Origin: Neoscytalidium dimidiatum
Taxonomy: Eukaryota > Ascomycota > Dothideomycetes > Botryosphaeriales > Botryosphaeriaceae
Length of the DNA stretch: 64,000 nt
Direction of reading: 5' to 3'
Assembly (NCBI GenBank): GCA_037367355.1
Contig: CM074700.1
Coordinates: 868,001-932,000 of the forward strand
Positions 35,001 to 46,907 of the stretch are shown here, piece after piece. Each line of letters starts with the position of its first letter. Within the stretch, counting starts at the first letter, position 1. The notes beneath the pieces were generated by a model. The model was not told the DNA's origin, did no database searches, and worked only from the letters and a program-made list of their open reading frames with translations. The translations under genes and the position numbers were made by a program.

Positions 35001-35766
35001 CTGGGGCGTATGATGTGTACCACTCTGTCGTGGTATCTATATTGGTCCAGGTGGCAACCGGTACTGGGTCTCCGAGCATGTAGGTCGCACCCCTACCGCC
35101 GTAGGTATTACATGTTGAGACTGATGTGGCAACGGTGTAATTTGTTAATATCTGTGTCGTAGTCGGGAACGAGCTCGTATAAGTCGAGTAGTTGCTGCGA
35201 TAACTCGTGTACGCATCCCATTCAGCCACACAAGAGGTAGCATACGCCCAGCCTGGCCAAGTCAGTTCAGTGCTCAATTCGCTAATTCATCATGAAGCGG
35301 CCGACCTACCAGTACCCGAACTCGGCAAGATACCAAAGGAGCCGTTCGCAAAACTCTCATTCCCAGCAGAGGACAGGTTTGCACGTAAAGTTGGAAAGGC
35401 GCTGCTCAATGTGCTGCTGGAACTTGCGGCAGAAGATCCAGGAGCTGAGGCAGCAGACGGTGTGGTTCCATTGGCAGTTGACAGGGACGCGAAAGTTGAT
35501 GAAGTCAAAGGATCTGAAGAGCTTGTAGCTCCAAGACCCTCCAAGATCAAGCTTCCAAGCCCATTGCTGCTAGTCGTAGTGCTGTTCAACAGCGCGCTAG
35601 ATACCGTGGCCGAAGGATCCCTCGGATAATGGCGTTCTGAACGAATATTAGTTCTTTCGCAGCTGGCTGCGCCTTCTGCGGGGTACCTACGGACACTTGC
35701 GGTTGCGAAAACCGCCAGCTGTAGAGCGGCGAGCAATACAGAAACGACAGACGTTATCCCCAACAT
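32089..35766 (-). CDS. GPI-anchored repeat-rich cell-wall protein
   Basis: Three exons, 35766-35310, 35252-34647 and 34592-32089, predict 1188 aa. It starts with a signal peptide (core VVSVLLAALQLAVFATA). A Ser/Thr-rich segment with several N-glycosylation sites comes next. A Cys-containing ectodomain of about 350 residues (GWAYATSCVAEWDAY to YQPAYRPTLLLPP) follows. Then come SDP and NDPSN repeats, and finally a long Gly/Val-rich array of beta-strand-like units with themes such as VTLGDGQVV, VVVGGST and GTVVSVGG. The tail has a Ser/Thr/Gly stretch followed by a hydrophobic end (VGVVAAVLWAVGAAL), as expected of a GPI signal. All intron joins keep frame. The likely location is the cell wall, with roles such as adhesion or surface structure. 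The family is not recognised; repeat-rich proteins of this kind are common in Pezizomycotina. The plus-strand frame over the repeats is a GC-rich shadow. Confidence 0.85.
32150..33420 (-). repeat. Gly/Val-rich coding repeat array
   Basis: Within the wall-protein gene the last 420 or so codons consist of recurring units of roughly 25-35 residues, each with a short beta-strand motif (VVVGG, VTLGDGQVV, TVSVGG) and an SxP or DGT turn. Copies are diverged at DNA level. Confidence 0.75.
33560..33920 (-). repeat. Coding tandem repeats SDP and NDPSN
   Basis: Short tandem coding repeats in the wall-protein linker. 9-base units encode SDP at about 33785-33900. 15-base-type units built on AACGA(C/T)CCCTCGAAC-like sequence encode NDPSN or NGQPSN at about 33525-33700. 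Confidence 0.85.
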
Positions 35767-37347
35767 TCTCGCGACAGCACTTCAAAGCCCAACGAGGGGG
35801 ATGAAAGGAGGAAGCGAGATGCAGAAGCGAAAAGAGACCAAGGACGGACAAAAAACATAGTGCTGACAGGAGGCAAGGCAGGCTTGACTGGGTAGCGAGT
35901 CACTCCATGGGGGCCAGAAAAAAGCCTTCGGTGATGCACACCGCGTATAAAACGCATGGGCTGGGCAGAGTTGCCCTGATTGGAAGGCAGCCTGCTTAGC
36001 TACCTAAGCTAAGAATATATGCCAATCACCGTCCGACTTGCTTGTGCAACCTTCCCTGACAGCGCGCTTGGCGCACCACCTTCTCTAGTTTAGTCTCGCT
36101 TTCGCTATTCCACTCCGTGCCCATGCGAAGCTCGTGATTGGTGGGTATGGATACCAACACCCGATTCCGGTAAAAGGAAATGCTATTTGCCAGAGCGTGG
36201 CCTATCCTTGCAGATATGTACCTTTTCCCGCAGGACTTCAGCCGCAGCCGCAAGCCGCACTCAGGATATGCGCCGTGGCACGACGTGGCGGGTTCAGATG
36301 ATAGGACCGGTCAAGTTTACCTTCGTGCCATGACACTGGATAGGACAGTCGAGCAATAGTGGCTGGATGTAAGCACTGCATTCGTCTTGAACAAGGTACA
36401 TAGGCCGCCCTCTTGGAGAGCTTTGGCCCTGGAAACAGTACCGGAGCACCGAAGGGGTGGCGATTTTAGTGATACCTCGCACAGTAGGCGGTAGAAGGAA
36501 TCGCCCCTCAAGCCGCAACATAACATAATCTGCATAGGCAGTTGAAACAGTCGCCCGGCTGCAGAGATCACCAACCTTACACGATATTCACGTCTAGACG
36601 CCCGCTTCAACCGGCTATAGTCTTTTATTTGTGGCTCTGTCCTCGTAAGTGGCCTCATACTGCGATGCGAAGGTTGATTGCTTTTGCCGCCTGATACGTT
36701 CTGGCTCGGTACGCTGTGCCTAGCAGTCCATGATGTGGTAAATTTCGCTACCCACTACGAGAGGAATGTTTGATTGTTTCGGATATCCGGAAGAGCGCAG
36801 AAGTTGTGGCGTTCGTGTCACTTAACTTATTTTTCTGATTACGTCATTTGCACAACAGAAGTTGTTAGCCATGCTCATCTGGGACCTGCGAGATGATGAA
36901 GGAAGCGAGAGCAGAATCCTTCTGAAAACTTGAATGAGGAATCCACGCCAGAAGTGGCAACTGGCTCTCCGACCAAGGCCGTGACACTGTCGACATTGAA
37001 AGATGGAATCAGGGTCCGCACAAATTCGTCAACGGATCATAAAAGATCCAGTATGGATGACGATTTGGTATTGATTTTCTCTTCCAGCGGCCAACCGTCA
37101 TCCGATTGGCGACCGCCGTATACCGAACTAACCCGCCCAGCACTTGGACGGTGTTCATCCCTCACCACATCAGACGAACGATGGGGTATCTTTTTTCAAA
37201 TCTTTTCATCAGTGATCCCACGGAGAGCTGCAAAAGAGACGCTCGTCTCTGATGCCTACCAGCAGTACGTTGTCGCCCCTCTCAACCCTCCAGACCCTGT
37301 TTCTCTATCCCATCATTTCCCGCGCGCGTTTCCGTCGAAGTGAGGAT
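35767..37347. other. Intergenic, nothing recognised
   Basis: About 1.6 kb between two minus-strand genes. Frames such as 36317-36658 (minus) and 36930-37343 (plus) have no domain and no splice continuity. It includes the promoter of the wall-protein gene at its left end. Confidence 0.6.
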
Positions 37348-37991
37348 TTAGAGGTTCGAAGGGTACAGCATGACACGGACCGTGGCGCCAAAGGAACGGG
37401 GAGGCAGGTTAGACCTGAACTGCGCGCGGACCGCGCCCGACTTGCCTGTTGCCGAAAACCCACGTCAGCAACAACATCCGATTGATTTCCCTGAGATTGC
37501 CTAAAATCCAGAAGTAGTCGGAGGGTGCGCGTACCGTGCGGGCGGGTGACGGTGCCCCAGATAGCCCTGATCTTTGAGCCACGAATGTCCCTGGAGGCGC
37601 GGTAGACGTAGGCGACCTTCTTTCCGCAGTAAAAACTGTTCGTCCCATATTTCAGCATTTCCAATTCCAGCCATGTCACTGTGTGTCCTCCTCATTCTAG
37701 GTGTGTACGATGGTGGGTAGGTATCGACGTACGAGGCCTCCTGAGCGTCCGAGACACCCTCCAGCTTGAGGATGCTGGTGTTGGGGTTGGTGTTGCGCTT
37801 GCCACGGACGTAGCTCACATGCTTGCCCCTGCCGCAGTCGTTAATATACGTTGTCTCTCCCTGGTATCATTTCTTTGTTAAGGTCGGAGCGCACTTGACA
37901 TAGACTGCGGGAAATGTCGGTAATCAGCAAGATGAAACGTTCAGACGGGCGCATGGCGACACTCACGCCTGGTGGGTTGCGAGGAAGACAT
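37348..37991 (-). CDS. RPL33: 60S ribosomal protein eL33 (L35Ae family)
   Basis: Five exons are predicted: 37991-37967, 37904-37895 (10 nt), 37828-37733, 37635-37535 and 37445-37348. All joins are in frame and give 109 aa, the normal family size. The translation begins [20 protein letters not shown] and contains [40 protein letters not shown] and the typical end [14 protein letters not shown]. eL33 binds 25S rRNA in the large cytosolic subunit. The gene has four introns in about 640 bases, including one either side of a 10-base microexon, consistent with intron-rich fungal ribosomal genes. It starts MSSSQPT rather than the commoner MPxExGH, a small lineage difference. No long open frame marks this gene, so it is easily missed. 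Confidence 0.95.
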
Positions 37992-38343
37992 CTTTTCGGT
38001 CGCTCTACTGGTATTTCGCGTCGCGGGAAGTGAGGTCGTCGATATGCGCGTGTCGCCGGCTCAGCCCGATTGTGTGGTGTCGCTTAATCGCCGGGGGTCA
38101 TCGTTTTTCCGTCACCCGTAGTTGCCTTATCGGGCGATCGCCATTCAATACAATACTGAGCGCCTTACATCCGAACACTTTTTTAATAGACTGGTGATTT
38201 CTATATTGTACAGAATCCCTTTGTTGGCTTTGAAAACAGGGCTTGAAGTCGTCGCGATCCTCCCGTAACGCCGCATTGGCCCACATAAACTATACACTCA
38301 ACATCCACGTCCGTTCAACCCCCCTTTGCCTGCTGTACCATTT
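37992..38343. other. Intergenic, eL33 promoter
   Basis: About 350 bases between the eL33 start and the stop codon of the MPP-alpha gene, both on the minus strand. No coding signal. It should carry the eL33 promoter and the MPP-alpha terminator. Confidence 0.6.
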
Positions 38344-40139
38344 TCACCTCCTGCCCAAATTCCACCGCGCGATTCTCTCCTGAATTTCTGCCCACTGGAA
38401 GCTCTTACGTTGAGAAGGTGCTTCTCCATCATACAGGCCCTCCTGCAGCACAACAGTAGGGGCGCCACTGCCATCGCCTGGATTCTTGATTTGACCACCG
38501 AACACCTCTGCCGCCACCCTACGCAGATCCTTGATCGTGACCTTCTCGATCTTCTTGCACATCTCCATGACGCCAACTTTGCGCCCATGAACCTGGACCT
38601 GCCTTCCTAAGTCCTCCAGCTCAACCATGCGGCTCTCCAAATTCATGAGAAGCGACGAGCGAAGCTGGTTCTTGGCGCGCTGAACCTCTCCCTCCTTAAG
38701 CGCATGGAAGCCGGTAGGCGCGGAGAGAGCGGCAAGCTCACGGCACATGACTTCCAACATGTTCCCAATGCTGCGAGGTTCGCACGATGCGCTGATACCA
38801 AAGAGTCCAGAGTCCGAGTAGGAATGGTTGAATGCCGTGCACGATTCGACCCAGCCATATTGGTTCAGCACGTTGGTGTAGAGACGGGAGTACATTCCCT
38901 TGCCAGGGCCTCCAGCCGAAAAGGATCCACCGCCACCAAGAAGTGTCTGCAGTGTCGCCAGCGCGTAAATATCCTCAGAGCCAATGCCGGGGGTTTCAAA
39001 TGCCAGGTTTATATGAGAGAGGCGCGGAAGTGCTGGATTCGGCGGTGGAGGAATATGCGGCAGTGAGAGGAAGCCGCCGGTATAATGGGCAGGAATGTCG
39101 AGTTGTGGTTCAGGGAAAGCAGAGGTGGTGAGAGTGGTATCGGCGTGCTGAGCGGAGTGTTGAGCGGAGGTGGAGAGGTTTTTGAAGAAAGGAATCTTGC
39201 CGAGCAACTTGGACGAATCCTGAGAGGTGGAGGCACCATACGTGACATGAGGTGGAGTAGAGGTAACGGTTGAGTGCCCATCGGCGCCATCGGTGTTGAT
39301 GGATGTTTGGGAACCGACCTGAGAAAGTGTAGGTGTGCTCTTCATGTCGCCAAAATATTGTTCGGAAAGCTTGACGGCCTCTTGGTGGTTGACTCCAGCA
39401 AATGCAACTACCATCCTTTCTGGTCTGAAGAATGTTCTCCGATAGGCCTCCACCACATTTCTGTTTATCTCATGCAGTCTTTCCTGTGGGCAGAGCAACG
39501 GGTTCCCGAGGGTGTTATCCTTGTAGGCAGCCATGTGGACAAGTTCGGGCAGAATGAGTTCTGGTTTGCTCCAAATCTCACCGATTTCGTAGGCCGCTGT
39601 CTCCAGTTGTTGCTCGACCTCCTCCTCGGTGATCAGAGGGTCGCGTATAGTTTCCGCGAGCAAGCAAACGCAATCTGCAACTCTACTGTTGAAAGTTGCT
39701 GATTGATACATCAGACTCTCTCTGCTTGAAGCGCATTGTATGTTCCCTCCAAGCGACTCCAGCATCTCAAGCATCTGATCGGATGTTCGCTTGCTCGTTG
39801 ACTTGAACGCCAGCCGGTCGATAATGTGGGACACGCCGCGGAGCTCGGGGGTTTCATAGCGTGAGCCGGCATCGACATAGACGCCAATGCCAGAGAAATG
39901 GCCGGGGAGGGCCTCGGTCGCGACGCGAATGCCATTCGGAAGAGTAGTGATCTGGTCAAGTTCGACGGGATCCTGAGTGCAATCTTAGTATGGTGCTAAC
40001 TCTGGTAGCCGTGCCAGTGGAGACATTGTGGGTGCACCTTCTCTTCCGCATGGACAGACGCAAAACGTCGCGTAGGAATGCGCGCTCGTGGAGCGGCTAG
40101 CTGTAGCGTTCGTAGCCTTGGTTTTACCGAACGCAACAT
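38344..40139 (-). CDS. MAS2: Mitochondrial processing peptidase subunit alpha
   Basis: Exons 40139-40038 and 39972-38344 give 576 aa. Exon 1 is a mitochondrial presequence rich in Arg, Leu and Ala (MLRSVKPRLRTLQLAAPRAR) and ends HAEEK. The 65-base intron joins it to DPVELDQITTLPNGIRVATE, the usual start of the M16 fold. The zinc-site position reads HIIDR instead of HxxEH, as expected of the non-catalytic alpha subunit. The glycine-rich loop GGGGSFSAGGPGKGMYSRLY, which binds presequences, is intact. The second M16 domain ends EIQERIARWNLGRR. The protein works in the matrix as a heterodimer with beta-MPP to remove targeting peptides. A Ser/Thr-rich insertion (about residues 210-290) between the halves is somewhat longer than in yeast. 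Confidence 0.97.
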
Positions 40140-40809
40140 TGTGGTGGTGTCGATGGAAAGTTGGCGGCTCGATGGCGGCGATCTAATTTCTCGACGCTCG
40201 CTCGCGTTCTTGGCAATGACGTTAGTCAGCTAAGCTCAGCCCTACCGGCGGTACATGCGCCTGCCACCACGAAGCCAAGAAGGATGAGCTAGATGTGACA
40301 TGCATAATTGAGCATTATTGCAACAGCAAAGCCAGGTGCAAATGCAAGTCACAAATCAAAGTATCCACTTCTGGATAACGGCTCCACTTTCTGCCGGCAG
40401 GGCTGTCCGTAGCACTACTTTATAGATACCCCTCAATGCACATCTCGTGGCTTAGGTAGACAAGTCGATTGGCTCATGAAATCAATTATTCCCTAACCCT
40501 GGCAGCGACCGCGTCTGTACTACCTTTTGCGTTTGCAGATGTGCAACACTCGCTCTACGAAAAAAAACTAAATCATCAAGTGTTGTAAGCCGTCATGGCG
40601 GTCGGAATGCCGGGGGAATTACGAAGCCCCCCAGTATGCAAGTGGAAATGACAGGTAGGAGAAGCGAAAATAGGATAATGAAAATGACCAAATGCAGACC
40701 CTCGAGTATCATGCTGCCACCGGTGATATCAGCTCAAAACGCCTCGCTCGCCGCCTCCAAAGCAGCAATTCAGGTATCAATGAAAACCAATGCATGTTCT
40801 TACTCCTCG
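40140..40809. other. Intergenic, nothing recognised
   Basis: About 670 bases. It holds the MPP-alpha promoter and the 3' flank of the FHA-RING gene. No gene is supported. Confidence 0.6.
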
Positions 40810-42759
40810 TCAACCGGAAACACCGGACCCGTTGCTATTGGCCCTATTTTCAACGTTATCAGTCACTGCTCCTTCAGGGCTATCCCGACTGTTTCTGCCG
40901 CCAGCGCCATCCAGGACGAAAGGGCCGGCGTCATTCCGCGGGGTCATGGGACATTCCGGGCCAGGAACGGCCGGAGTGGGGCTGAGTGCGTACTGATTAG
41001 ATGGAGCTGGTGTGGCAAGTACTGTGCTCTCTCCCAAATGTGCAGAGGCCGAAGACGTGCTAGGGCCAGGAGACACTATGGGTAGCGGCTGAACATTTGC
41101 CGATGGGGAACCGGTAGTGTCTGGAAGAGGCTCATCCTCTGGTGGAGTGTGAAGGCCCGTGTCTGAGGATTGCTCCTGGTCAGACGAAGGGCCAGTGTCC
41201 TCAGTGAGGGCGACTCCGGCAATGCCAACTGCCAAGTCTTCCTCGTCGATGCGCTCGCTCTGCATGATGCCGCTAGGTCCAGCTGTGTCGTTGTTAAGAC
41301 CAATCGGTGCCACAACCGTAAGAGGTCTAGGAGTGCTCGTACCATCCGCCTCAGTGTCCAGGATCTTCGAATTCGTGCCACTAGGTAATGCGTTGGATTC
41401 TGCCACAACCAATTTTTGCTCAAATTTTTCTTCAAGCTCCTCATCAAAGTCGTCATCCCATTCCTCGGGCTCGCTCACGTCTGCCTCAAGATCGTTGACC
41501 ATACGGCAGTTCGGGCACATAAACTGCGGGTAAGTCGGGCCATTGATAATTCTTGCGATACATTTGTAGTGCCAAACATGAGAGCACGGTGCAACAAATA
41601 GCGCCTGGCAAGGGCGAATGGACATCAGGCAGATACTGCAGTCAGTGCTGTGAGTGCTCGCGGCATCGGAGTCTTTTGACTTGGCGCCCTGAGCAAGGTT
41701 GCGCAAGCGCTTGTGTGTGGATTTACTGCGGTTGTAAGCTTCATCGACAAAGCTTAAATTTTCGCTTTAGACTTACTTGAAATTATTCAGTGCCTTCTGC
41801 CAATTGCGGTTGCACTCGATCCGAATCTTCACGCATCGGAAGATCATTTCCTCGCCACCTCTGAAATCGATGCCAAGCTGCACCACATCGCCGTCACCAA
41901 CCTTGTAAGGCTTGCTCTCCACGCCGGGCTGGGAGAGTCGAATGTGGTTCAGGAAAGTCCCGGAACTTGACTTGACATCCTTTATCCACCATTGGCCATC
42001 TTTACACCAGAATTCGCAGTGCCTACGAGACACTACCTTGGATTTGAAGCCAACGGGAGCAGAAGATGGAACGTTTGGCGGGAGATCGTTGGGAATGTTG
42101 TCCTTCTCGGAGTACCTGCCCACTCTAATGACGCAATCCTCGCTTGGCAGAGTCCTCGATATCGGTGGAAACTGCAGGCTCGGGCGCGAGGCTCTGGGGT
42201 CTTCGTGAGGAATAAACCGTATTGACGGCAGCTGCTTATGGGGAGTCGACGCCTCGCCCGTCGCATCGCCTGCGGTGGAGCCGTGATGGGATACACCCAG
42301 GGAGGGAGCAGCGGACTCAGCACGGTTGCGAGTCATTGATGCGGGTCGCGGAGAGGTAGCAGAGGTGGTGGAAGGTTCTGCGGAGGATGCGACGCGCGAC
42401 AGGCCACTCCGTCCCACGACTGTGGGTACCCAGCCGCTTGTTGCACCAGCAGCGTCGGCGGAGCCGTCGACGGGGGTCTGGCGGGAGTGCGAGGAAAGGT
42501 CGACGCTCGGGGTAGTGTCGGTGCTTGACGAGGAGAGCGAGGCGTTGGCGCTGGGGGTGGAGCGCGTGCGAACGAGCGAAGGGCGTCGAATGTGGCCGCT
42601 GCTTCCCGCGGATCGGTCGTTCGAGTGGGAGTGGAGGTGGGTGTAGCTGCGCAGATAGCTGAGTCCACGGAGGCGTCCCGTGCGGGTCGGCGAGGTGGGC
42701 GAGGCGGGGGAGGTGCTGGTGGAGAGCGTCGGGGCGGAGGGCGCGGGAGTTGTGAACAT
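40810..42759 (-). CDS. dma1: FHA-RING E3 ubiquitin ligase, Dma1/Chfr type
   Basis: Exons 42759-41777 and 41725-40810 give 632 aa. The 51-base intron (GTAAGT/GCAG) joins ALNNF to NKSTHKRLRNL in frame. A Ser/Pro-rich N-terminal half is followed by an FHA domain (about 190-325) with VGRYSEKD, SRRHCEF and SGTFLNHIRLS, the phospho-Thr-binding signature. A C-terminal RING-H2 follows (about 357-405): CSICL, APCSHVWHYKC and CPNC. An acidic region (EEWDDDFDEELEE) and a disordered tail complete it. This order is that of yeast Dma1/Dma2 and S. pombe Dma1, which restrain septation and mitotic exit through SIN components. A SIN gene (cdc14) lies 4 kb away, probably by chance. The antisense 386-codon frame is a GC artefact. 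Confidence 0.93.
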
Positions 42760-43528
42760 GGTCTGCCACGCGGAGCCGACGATGTCTGCGGCTGGGGGTG
42801 AAGGGTGAGGTGCGAGACTTCGCAGACCTCAAATCTCTCAGCCGTCGACGGCGGAGACGTCGAGACGAGAGCGGAGCGGGCGTGCCAGGATGAGGTGAAT
42901 GCGCGGGCAGGGATGAGACGCTGGGATCACTGGCCGGGGAACCAGCGCGTCCCGTAAGCAGGTCGTTAAACGGCGTAATAGACGGGCGACAGACCAGGCG
43001 CAGCGCGATGCAGGCAGGCGCAGACTGATGCGATACTGCCACAGGCTGGTGAGCGCGGCGTGAGCGAGGCGCATTCCATGCAGACGCAGACGCAGACGCA
43101 GCCCGCGCGCGGAGGGGAACAGAGGGGGATGGCGGCCCAGACGCACCCGGTCGCTGGGACGAGCGAGACTCGTCGCCGCCTGCGGCCAAGCCGAGGGCCG
43201 GTCGTTTGCCGCTGCGGCGCCCTGCGCGGTCCAATCTGCGCCGAAAAAAACCTGTACAAAAGCGCCGTGAGTTGCGGCCTGCAAATGACGGAAAAAGGGG
43301 CACCCAGTCCTTCATGCGCGCGCGCCTGTCTCTGCGCACCTGGCTTGTCTGAGCGCCTGAGACGGAGAGCCGTTGTGAGAAACACATTGCCGTCACGTGT
43401 AGCAGGCGGCGCGAAGCCAGGCCCCCCGCCCCCCTGGCCCAGTCGCCGCCACACACGGGGAGACGAGCGGATGACACCCACTATCACTATCGCCGTCCGC
43501 ACGCCGGTGATGTCACATCCACGACTCC
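42760..43528. promoter_or_regulatory. Divergent intergenic region
   Basis: About 770 bases between the start codons of the FHA-RING gene (minus) and the magnesium chelatase-like gene (plus). It is GC-rich; long frames on the minus strand lack domains. Expected to hold both promoters. Confidence 0.55.
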
Positions 43529-44986
43529 ATGGACGATGCTGTCGAGCGCGTCGCCGATAAGGTGCAGACCCTCAGCGACCTCGAGCTGGCCGCCCTGCTG
43601 TGCCTGGTCGCCGAGCAGCATGCAATTATCGAGGCCGATGTTTCGCAACTGGACCCGCTGACCCAGGAGCTGCAGCTCGTAAGCCCCCACCGTCGCCATC
43701 CGGCCTGCGCCCAACACTCACGCCCAGCCAGATAGCCGGCACCGTCTTCGGTCTCTCCAGCACCGTCCTGGAGTGCTCTGAGAGGACCACTCTAGACTCC
43801 TTCGGCAACGGCCTTCTCGTGGAAGATGAGGATGTGTCCTATTTCTCATCCTCGCCGAGCCTAAGCCGCGACCAGGTATCTAATGTCGTTTCTCCGTGCT
43901 GCCGTGGTGCTGTGGTTCTCCGGAATCGTTGTACAAAGGCCTCCTGTAACGGCCGCTGATAATTTTAGGAAAATGCCTCCAACTTCCGTCCGCCGCATCG
44001 CAGGAGTCCCAAGTCGCCGCTTGAGCCCAATCGCAAGATAGCGAATGTAGTGATCGCAAAAAACCTGAACATCTCGCATCACCAAGTTCAGACCCAAGCT
44101 TTGGAGGTGCGTGTAAAAATACGATGAAACGCGGCGTGAGTAAGCTGACGTGGCTCGCCAGTTGATTCGAGGAAAGCGCATCTTCACCCGTACTGCTGTA
44201 CATCTCGCACCGAAGCGTTTCCTATTCATTGCTCTGTTAGCGTCTGATTCTGATATCAGATTAACGCCTCACTTGGTAAGAACTAATCCGTTCGGCTCTG
44301 ATCGTACCTTTCTGACTGCCTGAAAGAACAATCAGTTCTTCATCTCCCACTATCATCATATCGATGATGGGTTACCCAATCTGCAGGAGTATCGAGGCTT
44401 AGACGATGACCAAGCTTCCCTATCTTCGGTCGTCCGACCGGCATCCTCGATCACTTTTGCGCCTCTGAAGTTCGTCGCCAAGGCGCCACTTTTCCCTCCT
44501 GATGTAAGACTTTCTCAATCCTCCAGCCGCGCTGCTCTAACGGCTTTTCCATACGAAGGATCTTGAGTGCATAACTAAGCTCATGGCCGATGTCCGTATA
44601 AGCTCTGAGGTGCAAGCCTATATGCAGAACTTGGTCGTCTTTCTGCGTTTGCATCGAGCGGTCAGTGGTGGCATTTCAGCCCTAGCAACACGCCACTTCG
44701 AGCTACTTATGCGGTGAGTACCGCGTGGACCCTTCCGGCAGAAAGATGCGGCTGATAATCGTTCAGTGCCCTTGCTCCACTGCACGCCATGAATTATGTT
44801 CCCCCGTCTCTTGTTGCCCTGGCAGCACGGAAGATATATCCGCACCGGATCATTTTGGCAAACCCCGAAAATGAGCGGAGCATGCAGTGGGGAAGCTCAC
44901 TGGACGCCGTACGGGAGGTTCTTGACGGCGTGACCGTAGACGAAGTGATCGAGGATGTACTCAATCAGGTGGAAGTGCCGCTGTAG
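43529..44986 (+). CDS. Fungal magnesium chelatase-like (AAA-related) protein
   Basis: Seven exons: 43529-43678, 43732-43875, 43969-44106, 44162-44275, 44327-44503, 44559-44713 and 44767-44986, giving 365 aa. The start MDDAVERVADKVQTLSDLELAALLCLVA and the blocks NRKIANVVIAKNLN, LIRGKRIFTRTAVH, APKRFLFIALL, QNLVVFLRLHRAV, SLVALAARKIYPHRI and the end VIEDVLNQVEVPL match a well-conserved Pezizomycotina family usually annotated as magnesium chelatase. That name comes from distant similarity to the AAA/lid part of ChlI-like proteins; fungi make no chlorophyll, so it should not be read as an activity. No signal peptide or TM segment is present. All six introns (51-93 nt) have standard ends and restore frame. 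Function unknown. Confidence 0.9.
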
Positions 44987-46907
44987 GGAATCCTGCGGGG
45001 CCAAAGGGTAAGATAAGAGCCTAGATCCATCGAAAGAGGAACGTGAAACCAACCACCTCAACAAAGAGCAGCCGTCAACAACCTCCATCACGAGTCATAA
45101 TATCAAACTCCCGTCAGCTGAGTCCCGGTAACTGCGATGCCCGTGGTCCAGCAGCGCGGTTCTTCCAAATAACTTCCACAAAAATACTAAATACTCAGCC
45201 CCCTCGAGCAGAGGTCATACGCGAAATTTTCCCGGACGCTTTCCCATATGCAGTAATTGTGACCATGCGCGCGGTGAGCCTTTCAGCTGAAGTTGCTCGT
45301 GACCATTCCCGGATAGGTATAGATACACGTTCTTCGGAGTGGCTGGAAGCAAGACCTATCGCTACACGGAACGACTCCGACGAAAAGTCAATTTGGTTCC
45401 CTCCCTCCAGCATGAGCAAAACTGCGACGTCACGGATGGGAGGCTGCAGGCATCGGCTAAATGCGATCGCCTGTTTCCTCCATACCGACATTTTCAAGGC
45501 GAACGGCGCTCGTGGATCGGATCGGCTCATGGGCCCTCATCTGCCTCTCTCCCTGCGTCATCCACAGACAGACACCCAGACACTTGGCGTGGAGACCCTG
45601 AAAGCGAGTAAAGAAAATTTCCGACGGTACTGCAGGGCTGCGTCATTGCGGATTTCCCAATGTTGTCGTTTCTTGCTCCGCCAGATCGACATCGCGTGGC
45701 ATCCCAGTATTCTCCATGCACAACTCATTCATTGCATATTCTCGGCGCAATCCTGCCTGCTATCGTGAATAACACACTAGGAGCCGTTGCGTGCTTCCAA
45801 TCAAACGGCGAGGCTGGCTTTCATGACAAGGGTAGCGCTGCACGGCTTCATCATAGCGACCGGCCACTTCTCACTAGCGCCCGCACGCGTTTGTTGATCT
45901 CGGATTCCAGACTCGTCGACTCCATCAACACTCTTCACGCACTCTCTCTGCGCAGGCGGAGATAGACACGGAGACAACATGGGTCACGCGGTGGGCACTG
46001 CGAAGATGCAGGAAAAAGCAAGAAGAGCAAAGAGCGGTGGAGCTGATGCGAGTCTGCCGGGGCGGGCCGCCTGTCTGATCACGCAGGCCTGCTCACTCTC
46101 TGCCACGAACCACGGGCCACGATGGGTGACGTCAGTGCGAGCTTCCCAGCGCACGCGCGCGAGCCAAAGGTAGCGAGGAGCGCGGGCAAAACGGAAAAAT
46201 TCCAGAGTGCGGCTAGAAGACGCGTCGGGCAAGAGGATGGGCGTTGGATGGGCACCGATCTGCTGTCAATCGCTGGCAATCCGAGCAATGGCCGTGGTGC
46301 GGTCTGACGGGCAGCGAGTGCGCGCGGACGACAAAGGAAACTTTTATATTGTTTCTTCCGCGCGGAGGCATCCAGCAATTGAGCTGGAGAGTGGCAGAGA
46401 GTGGCAGTGCCATAGGCAACACCAGGTGGCGATGCGGCTCTGCGGCTGAAACGGCAGTCGGCGATGGCGCAGTCGCAGGCAGCGGGCTTGCAGGCTGGGG
46501 GGCAGCTAGTAGGCAGCCGGGGGCAGCCTGGACGGGCGGGCGTTTGGCGAGGCCGTCAGGCCTTGTCGCCCCGCCAACTTTGAGCCGGGCGAGGCCAGGT
46601 GCCAGCGCATCAGGCACACAGAACCGGACAAGCCGCGCCCAACGTCATTCGCCGGTCACTGATCGCTGCGCCTGCTCTGATCAGTCGCTCTGCCCGCCGC
46701 GCGATTGGGCGCTAAGTGGAGCATCCCCAGGCCCGCGCCAGAGTTCCAGGCACCTGGCTGAGCTGCATGTCACACTGACTCTCTCCCAGCCAACCCTTAA
46801 TTCTGAAGCACCGCCAACCCTATTTACATCCGCCCTACCTGCCTGGACTTGCGCCGTCCCAACGCTCTCCACCTGCCTGCACCACCAAACAATACCCAGA
46901 CGGCACC
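44987..46907. other. Intergenic, no supported gene
   Basis: About 1.9 kb. A 241-codon plus frame (45043-45768) and GC-rich frames near 46.2-46.9 kb on both strands show no domain and no splice continuity. The right part should be the promoter and 5' UTR of the cdc14 gene. Confidence 0.55.

Noticed and set aside
42317..43477. 386-codon minus-strand frame
   Set aside because: Overlaps the N-terminal exon of the FHA-RING gene in another frame and extends into its promoter; Arg/Pro/Ser-rich without a motif.
45043..45768. 241-codon plus-strand frame
   Set aside because: No domain, no splice context, amino-acid composition like random sequence.
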